Assembly: GCA_003500955.1 (NCBI GenBank) | Contig: DNQP01000144.1 | Span: 1,526 to 17,067, forward strand | Reading direction: 5' to 3' | Source of the DNA: Curvibacter sp. | Lineage (GTDB): Bacteria > Pseudomonadota > Gammaproteobacteria > Burkholderiales > Burkholderiaceae_C | DNA: 15,542 bases | Shown here: one piece after another, positions 7,382-15,074 of the stretch | How positions within the stretch are numbered: position 1 is the stretch's first letter | How the letters are laid out: each line of letters opens with the position of its first letter | Position numbers and translations under genes: made by a program | Notes under the pieces: model-generated | What the model was told of the DNA's origin: nothing | Database searches by the model: none | The model's input: the letters and a program-made list of their open reading frames with translations, nothing else

Positions 7382-8872
7382 TTCAATCTGCCGGCTGCGC
7401 GTGTCGATGATGGACGCCTCGATGTGGTCCACGGCGCCGCCCTGCCGCGCCAGCTCCTGGGCCGCCTTGAGCCGGTCACGGGCTGCGGCGTAGTCCAAGC
7501 GCGCCGCATGGGCCTCGGCCTCGGCACGCACGGCCTGCAAGGTCCGGCCCTGCGCTGTATAGGCCGCTGAAAGCAGCTGCCAGGCCTGCGCATCGCGCGG
7601 CCGGCCCGCCAGCCAGACCTGCAGCTGCTCGGCGGCCTCACGCGCCTGACCGCCCTGCACCCAGACATTGGCCCGCAGCAGCACCCAGGCCCGCGGCTGC
7701 TGGGCCGATGGTCCGGAAGCCGAGGCACCCAGCAGGTCCCGCGCCCGCCGCGGGTCCCCCGTCGTCAGGGCCAGCTCGGCCCCGAGCAGCCGGGCCTGGT
7801 AGGCGGCGACCGGGTCGTGGGCGACGCGGGCCTGCAGGCGCTCGTGCCAGCGGCGCGCCGCCTCAAATTCGCGCAAGCCACGGGCCGCGATGACAGCGCC
7901 ATACAGCACGCCAGCCTGCTGTGCCTGTGACAGACCGGCATAGGCCGGCGCTTCCGCCTGGGCCAGGGCTTGCCGCAGGCTGTCCACCTCGGGGTTGGCC
8001 AGCATCCGCGCCCGGGCCGCCATCATGGCGTGAACCGTGGTCAAGTGTCGGGCCGGTGTTGCCGGCATCAGCTGCTGGCGAGCCTGCATGTCGGCAATGC
8101 GCTCCGTGGTCAGCGGGTGGCTGCGCAGATAAGGAAAGGCGCCGGTGTCGTTGAAACGGTTGGCCTGCTGCAGCTTCTCGAACATGCCCACGAAACCGCG
8201 CGGATCGAACCCAGCCTGGGTCAGCACGCTGTAGCCCACGCGATCCGCCTCACGCTCCATGTCGCGCGAGAAGTTGAGCTGCCCCTGGACCGCCGCCGCC
8301 TGACCGCCTACGATCATGGCCCCAGCCGCGCTCGGGTTGCTGGCCGCCGCGAGGGCGCCAAGGATCATGGCCCCGAGCAACCAGGGCGCCTGGTTGCTCT
8401 GCCGGCTGATGATGCGGGCGATGTGGCGCTGCGTCACATGGCTGAGCTCGTGCGCCAGCACGGAGGCCAGTTCATCCTCGCTGCTGACCACGGCAATCAG
8501 ACCCAGATGCACACCCATATAGCCGCCGGGCAGGGCAAAGGCATTGACGCTGCGGTCGCGCCCCAGCAGCACGTCCCAGGCGTAGCGCTCCTCCAGTTCA
8601 GGCGAAAGTTCTCCGCGCGTACGGGCAGCGTCCATCAGACGCAACCAGATGCCCTGCACGTAGTCGCCCAGGATGGCATCGTCGAGATAGTCGGGTGACC
8701 GGTAGAGCTCGCGCGCGATGCGGTCGCCGAGCCGGCGCTCGGCACTGCTGCTCATTTCGGCGCCGTCGCCAAGGGCAGGCAGGGCGCTCTGCGCGGATGC
8801 TGGCAGTGTCACCTGGGCCGCCACCGAGGCCCAGATCGATAGCTTGAGAAGAACTTCTCGGCAGCGCTTCAA
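7349..8872 (-). CDS. bepA: BepA-type periplasmic M48 metalloprotease with TPR domain
   Basis: A 507-residue exported protein: signal peptide about 1-28 (cut near ASA-QS), M48 zinc protease domain about 45-265, then TPR-like helical repeats to the end. Zinc ligands: HELSH at 141-145 and the acidic ligand within MEREAD (205-210). H252 in LRSHPLTTERI corresponds to the regulatory H246 of E. coli BepA. The C-terminus (NVWVQGGQAREAA, then QAWQLLSAAYTAQG) aligns with BepA's TPR part (NAYLQGGQPQEAA). BepA degrades or assists stalled LptD and other outer-membrane proteins at the BAM complex. The start is TTG at 8870-8872, since no ATG or GTG lies between it and the upstream in-frame stop and the signal peptide begins here. 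That TTG overlaps the TGA of the upstream tfpZ gene, suggesting translational coupling. Confidence 0.93.
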   Translation of the reverse strand: MKRCREVLLKLSIWASVAAQVTLPASAQSALPALGDGAEMSSSAERRLGDRIARELYRSPDYLDDAILGDYVQGIWLRLMDAARTRGELSPELEERYAWDVLLGRDRSVNAFALPGGYMGVHLGLIAVVSSEDELASVLAHELSHVTQRHIARIISRQSNQAPWLLGAMILGALAAASNPSAAGAMIVGGQAAAVQGQLNFSRDMEREADRVGYSVLTQAGFDPRGFVGMFEKLQQANRFNDTGAFPYLRSHPLTTERIADMQARQQLMPATPARHLTTVHAMMAARARMLANPEVDSLRQALAQAEAPAYAGLSQAQQAGVLYGAVIAARGLREFEAARRWHERLQARVAHDPVAAYQARLLGAELALTTGDPRRARDLLGASASGPSAQQPRAWVLLRANVWVQGGQAREAAEQLQVWLAGRPRDAQAWQLLSAAYTAQGRTLQAVRAEAEAHAARLDYAAARDRLKAAQELARQGGAVDHIEASIIDTRSRQIESLLREQALER

Positions 8873-9642
8873 AACGAGTCCACAGGAATAAAACCTCGAA
8901 TCTCAGCGCTGTCGGCGTCAATCAGGGCAGTCCAAAAAGATTTGCGGGCTGCCACCGGCAGATACTTCAGAGCACTTTCTGGGCGCCCCGATCGCTCAAT
9001 AACCACATCCATCTCGACCGCCTGCTGGGGAAAGCGTCGCTTGAGTTCCGCAGCCGGTTTGGCTGCAGCGAGCACACGCGACCGTGCCTGCTCATAGCTT
9101 TCCCAGAGATCCGGCCTCGCACTGAGGTGCAAGCCCTGTAAAGCTGCCAGGGTCGCGCTGGCCTCCTCATCTGCGTTCCGGAAAGAACGGACAGCCAATA
9201 AAGTGGGGCCCGTCAGCGGCATGGCGCTCACACCGGGCGGAGTCTGTGACAGCATTTCCTCTGGGACGTCGATCGCATGGATGACACGGAAACGATCAAA
9301 CTCGAAGACCAGGTGCACAGGCCGCGCTACCGAGACAGTCCAGAGGCCGTAGATGAGAGCGGCCAGCTGGATCAGCCCCACGATCCCCAGGTCCCGCACC
9401 AGCTCGCTGCGCGGCTTGCTGCGATTGAACACCGCCAGCGTGATCAGCGGTCCGAGCACCACGTCGACCGCCACCACGATGAAGAACAACTCCCGCCCTC
9501 CCGAGATCTCCCGATAAGGGTAGGGATACCAGAGCGCGAACACCAGCCCGGCGGCCAGCGTTGCAATCAGGAGGCTGATACCCAGGTGGATCCCGCTGGC
9601 ACGCAGCCTGTCTTTCCAGTTCAAGGCGTGGGTTTGCGTCAT
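8869..9642 (-). CDS. tfpZ: TfpX/TfpZ family type IV pilin accessory protein
   Basis: A 257-residue inner-membrane protein. Three membrane helices occupy about 18-38, 52-73 and 86-104, followed by a periplasmic-type domain of about 150 residues. Family landmarks are [16 protein letters not shown] (12-27), [13 protein letters not shown] (37-49), [14 protein letters not shown] (59-72), [17 protein letters not shown] (83-99) and [16 protein letters not shown] (106-121). In Pseudomonas, TfpX/TfpZ proteins accompany particular pilin alleles and help pilus assembly; X and Z cannot be told apart here. The start at 9642 fits the family; the frame stays open further upstream only across the divergent moaC start. 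It is divergent from moaC by 51 bases and overlaps the start of bepA, so the two probably share a transcript. Confidence 0.88.
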   Translation of the reverse strand: MTQTHALNWKDRLRASGIHLGISLLIATLAAGLVFALWYPYPYREISGGRELFFIVVAVDVVLGPLITLAVFNRSKPRSELVRDLGIVGLIQLAALIYGLWTVSVARPVHLVFEFDRFRVIHAIDVPEEMLSQTPPGVSAMPLTGPTLLAVRSFRNADEEASATLAALQGLHLSARPDLWESYEQARSRVLAAAKPAAELKRRFPQQAVEMDVVIERSGRPESALKYLPVAARKSFWTALIDADSAEIRGFIPVDSF

Positions 9643-9693
9643 GCTCGTATGATGCGCGAATTGTGTAGAGATTTGGTAAACCCGGGAATTTTC

Positions 9694-10182
9694 ATGAGCA
9701 CTCTGACCCACTTCGATGCCCAAGGCCAAGCCCATATGGTGGACGTCGGCGGAAAAGCAAGCACCCACCGTATTGCCGTGGCCACCGGACGGATTGAGAT
9801 GCTACCGGAGACTTTGACCCTGATCGAATCTGGAACGGCCAAGAAAGGGGATGTGCTCGGAATCGCGCGGGTCGCCGGCATCATGGCGGCAAAAAAAACC
9901 AGCGAACTGATCCCACTGTGTCATCCGATTTCTCTGACCCGTGTCGCCATTGAGTTTGCGCTGCATCCCGCCAGCCCTGATCGTCCAGCCCACGTGGACT
10001 GTACAGCCACAGTGGAAACGGTCGGACAGACTGGAGTTGAGATGGAGGCGCTCACTGCGGTACAGCTTACGTTGCTGACCATTTACGACATGTGCAAAGC
10101 CGTAGATCGAGGCATGACCATGACAGCTATACAGCTCCTGCAAAAACGTGGCGGAAAGTCGGGTGACTTTATCGCTCAGTGA
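9694..10182 (+). CDS. moaC: Cyclic pyranopterin monophosphate synthase MoaC
   Basis: A 162-residue enzyme nearly the length of E. coli MoaC (161). It converts the MoaA product 3',8-cyclo-7,8-dihydro-GTP to cyclic pyranopterin monophosphate in molybdenum cofactor synthesis, in the cytosol. Signatures: [18 protein letters not shown] at the N-terminus, [14 protein letters not shown] (50-63) with active-site K51, LIPLCHPI (72-79) with H77, GVEMEAL (114-120), and [11 protein letters not shown] (131-141) with D132 and K135. It ends GGKSGDF as in E. coli. The start at 9694 matches the family; the frame stays open upstream to 9277 antisense to tfpZ with no family match. Only a weak GGGA ribosome site is seen. 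No other moa gene is nearby; it sits in reverse orientation between pilus-related genes. Confidence 0.97.
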   Translation: MSTLTHFDAQGQAHMVDVGGKASTHRIAVATGRIEMLPETLTLIESGTAKKGDVLGIARVAGIMAAKKTSELIPLCHPISLTRVAIEFALHPASPDRPAHVDCTATVETVGQTGVEMEALTAVQLTLLTIYDMCKAVDRGMTMTAIQLLQKRGGKSGDFIAQ

Positions 10183-10242
10183 TGCCGACTTTCAGATTGG
10201 CTCGTCAGCTGCACTTGCTCTTTATTTGCTGAGGGCTATAGA

Positions 10243-11982
10243 TCAAGGCAGTTTGATTGCTGCCAATTGCGGATATTGCTCCTTCTGCAATTCGATCACG
10301 AATTGGCGAGCTTGCATGTAGCTTTTCTCCCCATAAAAGTCACGCATCTGCTGCAGTTGCCGCGTAGCTTCCTCCGGTCTACCGTTCAGGCCCAGCGCAA
10401 CAGCATAACGCAGCTGTGCAGTAGCCCACATCGTACTCTTGCTCGCAACACGGAATCGCTCTATGTCTCTCTCGGGTGTACTTGGCGAGGGAAGTATTCG
10501 GCCCAGTTGCAACATCTCGCCTAACTGATCTAACAGCAACAACTCAGCCGGTTCGTGCCCTTGAGGCCGCAGCCCCACCTTACGCATCTCGAAGCGCATA
10601 ACCCGATAGTCCTCTTCGGCAATCAGATAGTCATGCGTCGCCCATAAGCTGATGGCAACAAACAGGCTCAACAGGAGCGTCATCGTGGGCAAAGCAATTT
10701 GCCTGTGTATCAGCCATTTCTTTCCTCCCCCCCCACCCTGAAGGGTGGCCAGCATTCCCAACAATGCTGCACAAGTGAAAAGAAAATAAGCATACGCAAA
10801 AGGGAATTCCACAAGACTATGGACCAGCACGGGCACCACAGCTGCCAGCAATACCCACTGTCGGGCATCTCTCACCTGCATCGCGGCCCTCAATAACCAC
10901 CAAGCTATTGCCAGCAGCGCCAATAGAGCCAAAGGCAGGCCTACCCAAAGGCACAGATCCAGGACTACGTTGTGTGCGTAATCCGTGATGGGTGCGGCTG
11001 GTGCAGCACTGGCGCCAGCCTTTTGACCTACGACGGTCTGGCGCCAGCCATAACCCCACCACGGAGATCGTTCAATTCCCGCCACCATCTGCTGCCACAT
11101 ATGAAGACGCGCTGAATCCTGTGTTACTGTGGCACCCTCCCTAGTCGCCGTCAGCAGCAGTGTTTCGTTCACCGGTTTCCAGGCCAGCCATAAACCTGCC
11201 AGCAAGGCCCACCAGATCAGCAAAAATGTGAGGGCGCGGCGTCCCCAGTGCTGACCACGCCAAACCAAAAACACGCCCAGGGCCAGTGCCGATATCCACG
11301 AAGCGCGCGACTCAGCCATGGTCAAGCCGAAGGCCAGCCAGAACAACAAGGCCGCCAACTGCCACCCCTTGATGTAAGCCCTGTCGTACAAGTGCAGGCA
11401 CAATGTTGATGCCATTAGTAGCAGGGTAGCCAAATGGTTAGGTTGCGCCAGATTTGCTCCAGGACGTCCCCCAGATTCTTTCTCAACAACGAGATTGGCG
11501 TTTCCTGCCTCAAGTCCTAGCCACTGAAGCAAAGCGATATAGACGGAGATAACGGCCGCCCCGACTAACAGAACAGCAAATCCATCCAGGCATTTCCACC
11601 GCCCACGCGCCGAGGCCCCCGCCAATCCTCCCAACCACCAAGCAAAACCAAAACCGGCTAGGTAGAGACTGCTGACAGCGGCATCGCCACGATAGGAAAC
11701 CAGACCAACGGCCCATTGCAGCCACACCACGATGACCAGAGTAAACGCCAGCAGCGGTATTACATCAAGCTGCGCATTGCGGCTCGTCAACAGGCCCGCA
11801 AGGGCCAGCAGGATCAAGGCAAAGAAAGCAAGAGCTTCGTTATGAAAGCTGGGCCAGGGCGGATAGTGGTTGGGAGCCAGCCAGCTAGCCAGATATACCA
11901 GCGAGCCCAGGGCAATAATGACACTGGGCCATGAAAAACGCCCCTTGCGGGGCGTTTTCGCTGAAATTCTTGCGTAAGGCAA
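10243..11982 (-). CDS. pglL: PglL-type O-oligosaccharyltransferase (Wzy/O-antigen ligase superfamily)
   Basis: A 579-residue polytopic inner-membrane protein likely to move lipid-linked glycans onto pilin in the periplasm. Landmarks: FHNEALAF (46-53), GANLAQPNHLATLL (175-188, the PglL QPNHLA box), AESRASW (223-229), DSARLHMWQQ (289-298), a large loop with DYAHNVVLDL (334-343, H337), VHSLVEFPFAY (387-397), and a C-terminal soluble helical part after a last membrane segment near 425-447. It follows pilA directly, the usual place for a pilin glycosylation ligase. The 5' end is doubtful: the first start is TTG 11982 with no ribosome site, and the pilA terminator (11930-11958) lies inside the first 18 codons; see findings for a frameshift alternative. 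A G8 tract interrupts codons 417-419. GC is about 55% by eye. Confidence 0.88.
   Translation of the reverse strand: MPYARISAKTPRKGRFSWPSVIIALGSLVYLASWLAPNHYPPWPSFHNEALAFFALILLALAGLLTSRNAQLDVIPLLAFTLVIVVWLQWAVGLVSYRGDAAVSSLYLAGFGFAWWLGGLAGASARGRWKCLDGFAVLLVGAAVISVYIALLQWLGLEAGNANLVVEKESGGRPGANLAQPNHLATLLLMASTLCLHLYDRAYIKGWQLAALLFWLAFGLTMAESRASWISALALGVFLVWRGQHWGRRALTFLLIWWALLAGLWLAWKPVNETLLLTATREGATVTQDSARLHMWQQMVAGIERSPWWGYGWRQTVVGQKAGASAAPAAPITDYAHNVVLDLCLWVGLPLALLALLAIAWWLLRAAMQVRDARQWVLLAAVVPVLVHSLVEFPFAYAYFLFTCAALLGMLATLQGGGGGKKWLIHRQIALPTMTLLLSLFVAISLWATHDYLIAEEDYRVMRFEMRKVGLRPQGHEPAELLLLDQLGEMLQLGRILPSPSTPERDIERFRVASKSTMWATAQLRYAVALGLNGRPEEATRQLQQMRDFYGEKSYMQARQFVIELQKEQYPQLAAIKLP
11930..11958 (-). 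terminator. Intrinsic terminator of pilA, inside the 5' end of the pglL frame
   Basis: On the minus strand, AAAACGCCCC, loop GCAA, GGGGCGTTTT form a perfect 10-base stem (11949-11958 with 11935-11944) with a GNRA loop. A run of five T (11938-11934) spans the end of the stem and continues one base past it. It lies 26 bases after the pilA stop codon. It should end most pilA transcripts and let a minority read through to pglL. Confidence 0.88.
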
Positions 11983-11984
11983 GA

Positions 11985-12476
11985 TCAGATACCGCGGCAG
12001 GAGCCCGGCAGGAAATTAGCGCGCACGGTGGTGCCATCAGCCGGCAAGCCACAACGCCAACCGAAAATTGCTTGGCCAACGTTGCCAGCAAATGTGGCGG
12101 CCGCATTCGGAGCGGAAAGAGGCACCAAGCTCACATTCCCCAAAGCGCCGTCAATCGTGGACGTCACGGTGATTGCACCATTGGCGTCGGTTACGATCGC
12201 GGAGACGTATTTGCTCGGCGTGCTCGGGTTCGACGTACCAGCACCGGCCTCACAGCCCCAGCCATTGGCGCCGGGCGGCGAAGAGGCGCTGCCCGACTGG
12301 TAGATTTCAGTCACAGTGGTACGGCAGGCCGACGCGGCCAGAATCACTTCCGACATCTTGGCACGCTTGGTGTAGTCCTGGTAGGCCGGCAGGGCGACGG
12401 CGGCCAGGATACCGATGATCGCAACCACGATCATCAGTTCGATCAGGGTGAAACCCTTCTGGATAGAACGCTTCAT
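11985..12476 (-). CDS. pilA: Type IV major pilin (type IVa prepilin)
   Basis: A 163-residue prepilin. The leader MKRSIQKG is cut by the prepilin peptidase before F9; the mature protein starts [27 protein letters not shown] with the essential Glu at mature position 5, the N-terminal helix used for polymerisation. Four cysteines: C51, C75, C142 and C160. C142 and C160 probably close the D-loop (WRCG through PGSCRG), and C51 and C75 could form a second bridge in the alpha-beta loop. Ser/Pro-rich stretches SASSPPG (63-69) and NPSTPS (83-88) are plausible O-glycan sites for the neighbouring PglL. Ribosome site AGGAG (12483-12487) is 6 bases from the ATG. A sigma-54 promoter lies upstream and an intrinsic terminator downstream, so it is an independently expressed, probably abundant, product. 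Confidence 0.96.
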   Translation of the reverse strand: MKRSIQKGFTLIELMIVVAIIGILAAVALPAYQDYTKRAKMSEVILAASACRTTVTEIYQSGSASSPPGANGWGCEAGAGTSNPSTPSKYVSAIVTDANGAITVTSTIDGALGNVSLVPLSAPNAAATFAGNVGQAIFGWRCGLPADGTTVRANFLPGSCRGI

Positions 12477-12528
12477 GAAGAACTCCTAGGTTAAAAGTGG
12501 CTGCAACCGAGCTGCAGGCGGTCGTATT

Positions 12529-12546
12529 CTGCAGTTTCCGTGCCAG
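12529..12546 (-). promoter_or_regulatory. Sigma-54 promoter of pilA
   Basis: On the minus strand CTGGCACGGAAACTGCA closely matches the sigma-54 consensus (TGGCACG-N4-TTGC, one mismatch) with exactly 10 bases between the invariant GG and GC. Transcription should start near 12518, giving a leader of about 40 bases ending in AGGAG before pilA. PilA genes are classically driven by RpoN with the PilS/PilR two-component system. Confidence 0.85.
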
Positions 12547-12631
12547 CTGGCAAGTGCGAGAAATTCCGCCATTCCAGGGCTAAAACACCCCGACCAAGCC
12601 CGAAAGTCGCCATTACTGTCTGTGCCCGCCG

Positions 12632-12656
12632 CAAAAATGACATTTTTGTCTGGACA
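12632..12656 (-). promoter_or_regulatory. Palindromic TGTC-containing site, candidate activator (PilR-like) binding site
   Basis: CAAAAATG (12632-12639), one spacer base, CATTTTTG (12641-12648) is a perfect 8-base palindrome, with TGTC/GACA units at 12639-12642, 12647-12650 and 12653-12656. It lies about 115-140 bases upstream of the predicted pilA start, the distance expected for a sigma-54 enhancer, and PilR sites in Pseudomonas are TGTC-type repeats (recalled). It is too AT-rich and tight-looped to be a terminator for the upstream ATPase gene. Confidence 0.5.
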
Positions 12657-12662
12657 AGCTCG

Positions 12663-15074
12663 TCACTTGATGCAAACCTGCCGGACCTGCTTGAGGTCGG
12701 TCATGCCCAGCATGATCTTCTCCATGCCGTCCATCTTGAGGGTCCGCATGCCGCTTTCCACGGCGGCGGCGAAGATCTCGGCTACGCGGGCGCGTTCCTG
12801 CACCAGCTTCTTGACACGGTCATCGGCAATCAAGAGCTCATGCAGGCCCAAACGGCCCTTGTAGCCGGTGTTGTTGCATTTCTCGCAGCCCACCGGCTTG
12901 TAGAAGCGCAGCTTGCCGTCTTCGCCGTAGTTGACCACCCATTCCTCGTAGAGTTTCTGGGCTTCGCCACTGAAATCTGCCTTCCAGGCCTTCGTGTTCT
13001 TCAGTTCTTCGGCGTATTCGGAAATGAAGCTGTTGATCTCAGACGTGCTGGGGGTGTAGGGCTGCTTGCAGTCGCAGAGCTTCTTGGCCAGGCGCTGCGC
13101 CAGGATGCCTAGCAGGGCGTCCGCAAAGTTGAAGGGGTCCATGCCCATGTCCAGCAAGCGTGTGATGGACTCGGGTGCGGAGTTCGTGTGCAGGGTAGAG
13201 AAAACGAGGTGACCTGTCAGCGAGGCCTCCACGCCCATGGACACGGTTTCCTTGTCGCGCGACTCACCCACCATGATGATGTCGGGATCGGCGCGCAGGA
13301 AGGCACGCATGATCAGCGCGAAATCAATGCCCGCCTTCTTGTTGATCTGGACCTGACGCAGACCACGCTGTGTGATTTCCACCGGATCCTCGGCGGTCCA
13401 GATCTTGGTGTCCGGTGTGTTGAGGAACTTCAGGATGGAGTGCAGCGTCGTCGTCTTGCCGGAGCCGGTGGGGCCGCAGACGTAGAACAGGCCGTAGGGC
13501 TTGCTGACCGTACTCTCCAGACGCTCGCGGTTGTGCGGCGTGAGGCCCAGCTTTTCGAGCGGGATGGGCTCGCCCGAGGCGAGGATACGCATGACGACGT
13601 CTTCGACGCCGCCGGCCGAGGGTATCGTCGCCACCCGCAGCTCGATATCCAGCGGGCCGTATTTCTTGAACTTGATCTTGCCGTCCTGGGGCTTGCGGCG
13701 CTCGGAAATATCCAGGTCGCACATGATCTTCAGACGGGTCACCATGGCCTGGCGGAAATGTGCCGGCACCTCGATGTAAGGCATGAGCGTGCCGTCCACG
13801 CGGAAGCGGATGCCGGTCTTGAGCTTGCCGGGCAAGGGTTCGATGTGGATATCCGACGCCTTCTGGTTGTAGGCATCGACGATGACCTTGTTGACGAACT
13901 TCACGAGCTCGTTGTCGGCGGCGGCGGACTCCAGGGAGTCGTCGTTCTCGTCATCGCTGCCCAGGGGCCCGCCCATGTCGGCCAGCATCTGGTCGATGGA
14001 GGTGCCATCGGCAGCGGCACCGAACAGCTGCTCCAATGTCTGCTCAAACTCGGTCTGCGTCGTGACGCGGTAGGCAAATTTGTGGATGCGAGAGAACACC
14101 TGGGGCACCACGCGGGCACCACGCGTAGCCTCGGGGTCCAGGCACATGATGACCAGGCCCTCGGGTGATTCTTCCAGGGGTATCCAGCCTTGCCCCTCGG
14201 TGAACTCGCGCTTGAGCGAGCCGTGCAGCATCTCGGAGCGGATGCGGCCAGGGTTGAAGGGCTCATAAGGCACGCCGAAGAACTTGGCGAGCGAAGGGCC
14301 GATCTGTGCCGGCGTGAGCTGATGCCGGCTCATGAGCAGGTGCTCCACCGGCCGGCCTTCGTTGCGGGCCTCTTGTACACAGTCCTGCAGCTCCGTGCCG
14401 GTGATCAGTCCGTCGGCCACCAGCCCGTCGTACTTGGTCGCCCGGATGCGTTGCGGTTCGTCGGTCTTGTGCATGCGCGTGCGGATGGCGGTGGCCAGCG
14501 TCTTGCAGAGCTGGACCACGCCCTTGACATCCAGCTCGGAGAAGGGCTGGTCGGCCTTGTTGTTGATGACCTGCAGCACGCCGTAGAGATTGCCACCCTC
14601 GATGATGGGTGACACCAGCATCTGCTTGGTGCGGTAGCCCGAGCGCTTGTCGACCTCCTGGAGAAAGGCGAGCTGGGGGTGGATCTGCTTGAGCGCTTCC
14701 ACGTCATAGACATCGGCCAGGTTGAGCAGCTTGCGGCTGAACGCCACGTAACCTGCAATGCTCTGCGGGCTGATGGGCAGCTTCAGTTCGCGACTGCTCG
14801 TCAGGCCCGTCTTGATCTTGGAGACGATGGACGTGTCGTCATCGCTCACGGCATACAGCGTTAGGCGATCGGCGTTGAAGAGCTTGCAGATCTCGGGGCT
14901 GACTTCGAGCATGATCTGCTCGACGTTCTCGGTCTCGTGGATGCGCAGTACCACCTGCTTGAGCTGACGCACGAATAAGGCCTCAAAGGTCTTGTCCTGC
15001 TTGTCGCTGGTGGGCTGCTGGGAATCCCGGAAGCCGGGATCGCCCCCGCCCGGTGGTTTCATGACGGCGCTCAT
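12663..15074 (-). CDS. GAF-domain PilB/GspE-family secretion/pilus ATPase
   Basis: An 803-residue cytosolic hexameric motor ATPase, longer than typical PilB (about 570) because of an N-terminal GAF domain (about 26-200). A T2SSE N-domain-like region follows (about 210-350), then an acidic linker (SDDENDDSLES, 373-383) and the ATPase core: Walker A GPTGSGKT (534-541), Asp box TAEDPVE (560-566), Walker B region DIIMVGESRD (598-607) with Ser where Ile is usual, and His box TGHLVFSTLHT (620-630). Cysteines C667, C669, C730 and C733 fit the zinc site of PilB/GspE ATPases. The GAF ends VINNKADQPFSELDVK (169-184), close to the NKxnFx3DE motif of cyclic-nucleotide GAFs. The ATG overlaps the stop of the upstream MBL gene (ATGA). 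It is upstream of pilA; whether it is the main PilB or a second ATPase cannot be told. Confidence 0.93.
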   Translation of the reverse strand: MSAVMKPPGGGDPGFRDSQQPTSDKQDKTFEALFVRQLKQVVLRIHETENVEQIMLEVSPEICKLFNADRLTLYAVSDDDTSIVSKIKTGLTSSRELKLPISPQSIAGYVAFSRKLLNLADVYDVEALKQIHPQLAFLQEVDKRSGYRTKQMLVSPIIEGGNLYGVLQVINNKADQPFSELDVKGVVQLCKTLATAIRTRMHKTDEPQRIRATKYDGLVADGLITGTELQDCVQEARNEGRPVEHLLMSRHQLTPAQIGPSLAKFFGVPYEPFNPGRIRSEMLHGSLKREFTEGQGWIPLEESPEGLVIMCLDPEATRGARVVPQVFSRIHKFAYRVTTQTEFEQTLEQLFGAAADGTSIDQMLADMGGPLGSDDENDDSLESAAADNELVKFVNKVIVDAYNQKASDIHIEPLPGKLKTGIRFRVDGTLMPYIEVPAHFRQAMVTRLKIMCDLDISERRKPQDGKIKFKKYGPLDIELRVATIPSAGGVEDVVMRILASGEPIPLEKLGLTPHNRERLESTVSKPYGLFYVCGPTGSGKTTTLHSILKFLNTPDTKIWTAEDPVEITQRGLRQVQINKKAGIDFALIMRAFLRADPDIIMVGESRDKETVSMGVEASLTGHLVFSTLHTNSAPESITRLLDMGMDPFNFADALLGILAQRLAKKLCDCKQPYTPSTSEINSFISEYAEELKNTKAWKADFSGEAQKLYEEWVVNYGEDGKLRFYKPVGCEKCNNTGYKGRLGLHELLIADDRVKKLVQERARVAEIFAAAVESGMRTLKMDGMEKIMLGMTDLKQVRQVCIK

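Noticed and set aside
7970..8698. A 242-codon plus-strand frame opposite bepA
   Set aside because: Mirror frame of a clear M48 protease; no family features and no ribosome site.
12577..12601. Inverted repeat GGGCT/AGCCC with a 15-base loop downstream of the ATPase gene as a terminator
   Set aside because: Only 5 pairs with a long loop and no T run; expected by chance in this base composition.
13188..14168. A 326-codon plus-strand open frame opposite the ATPase gene
   Set aside because: Gly/Val/His/Asp-rich mirror translation of the ATPase with no recognisable domain.
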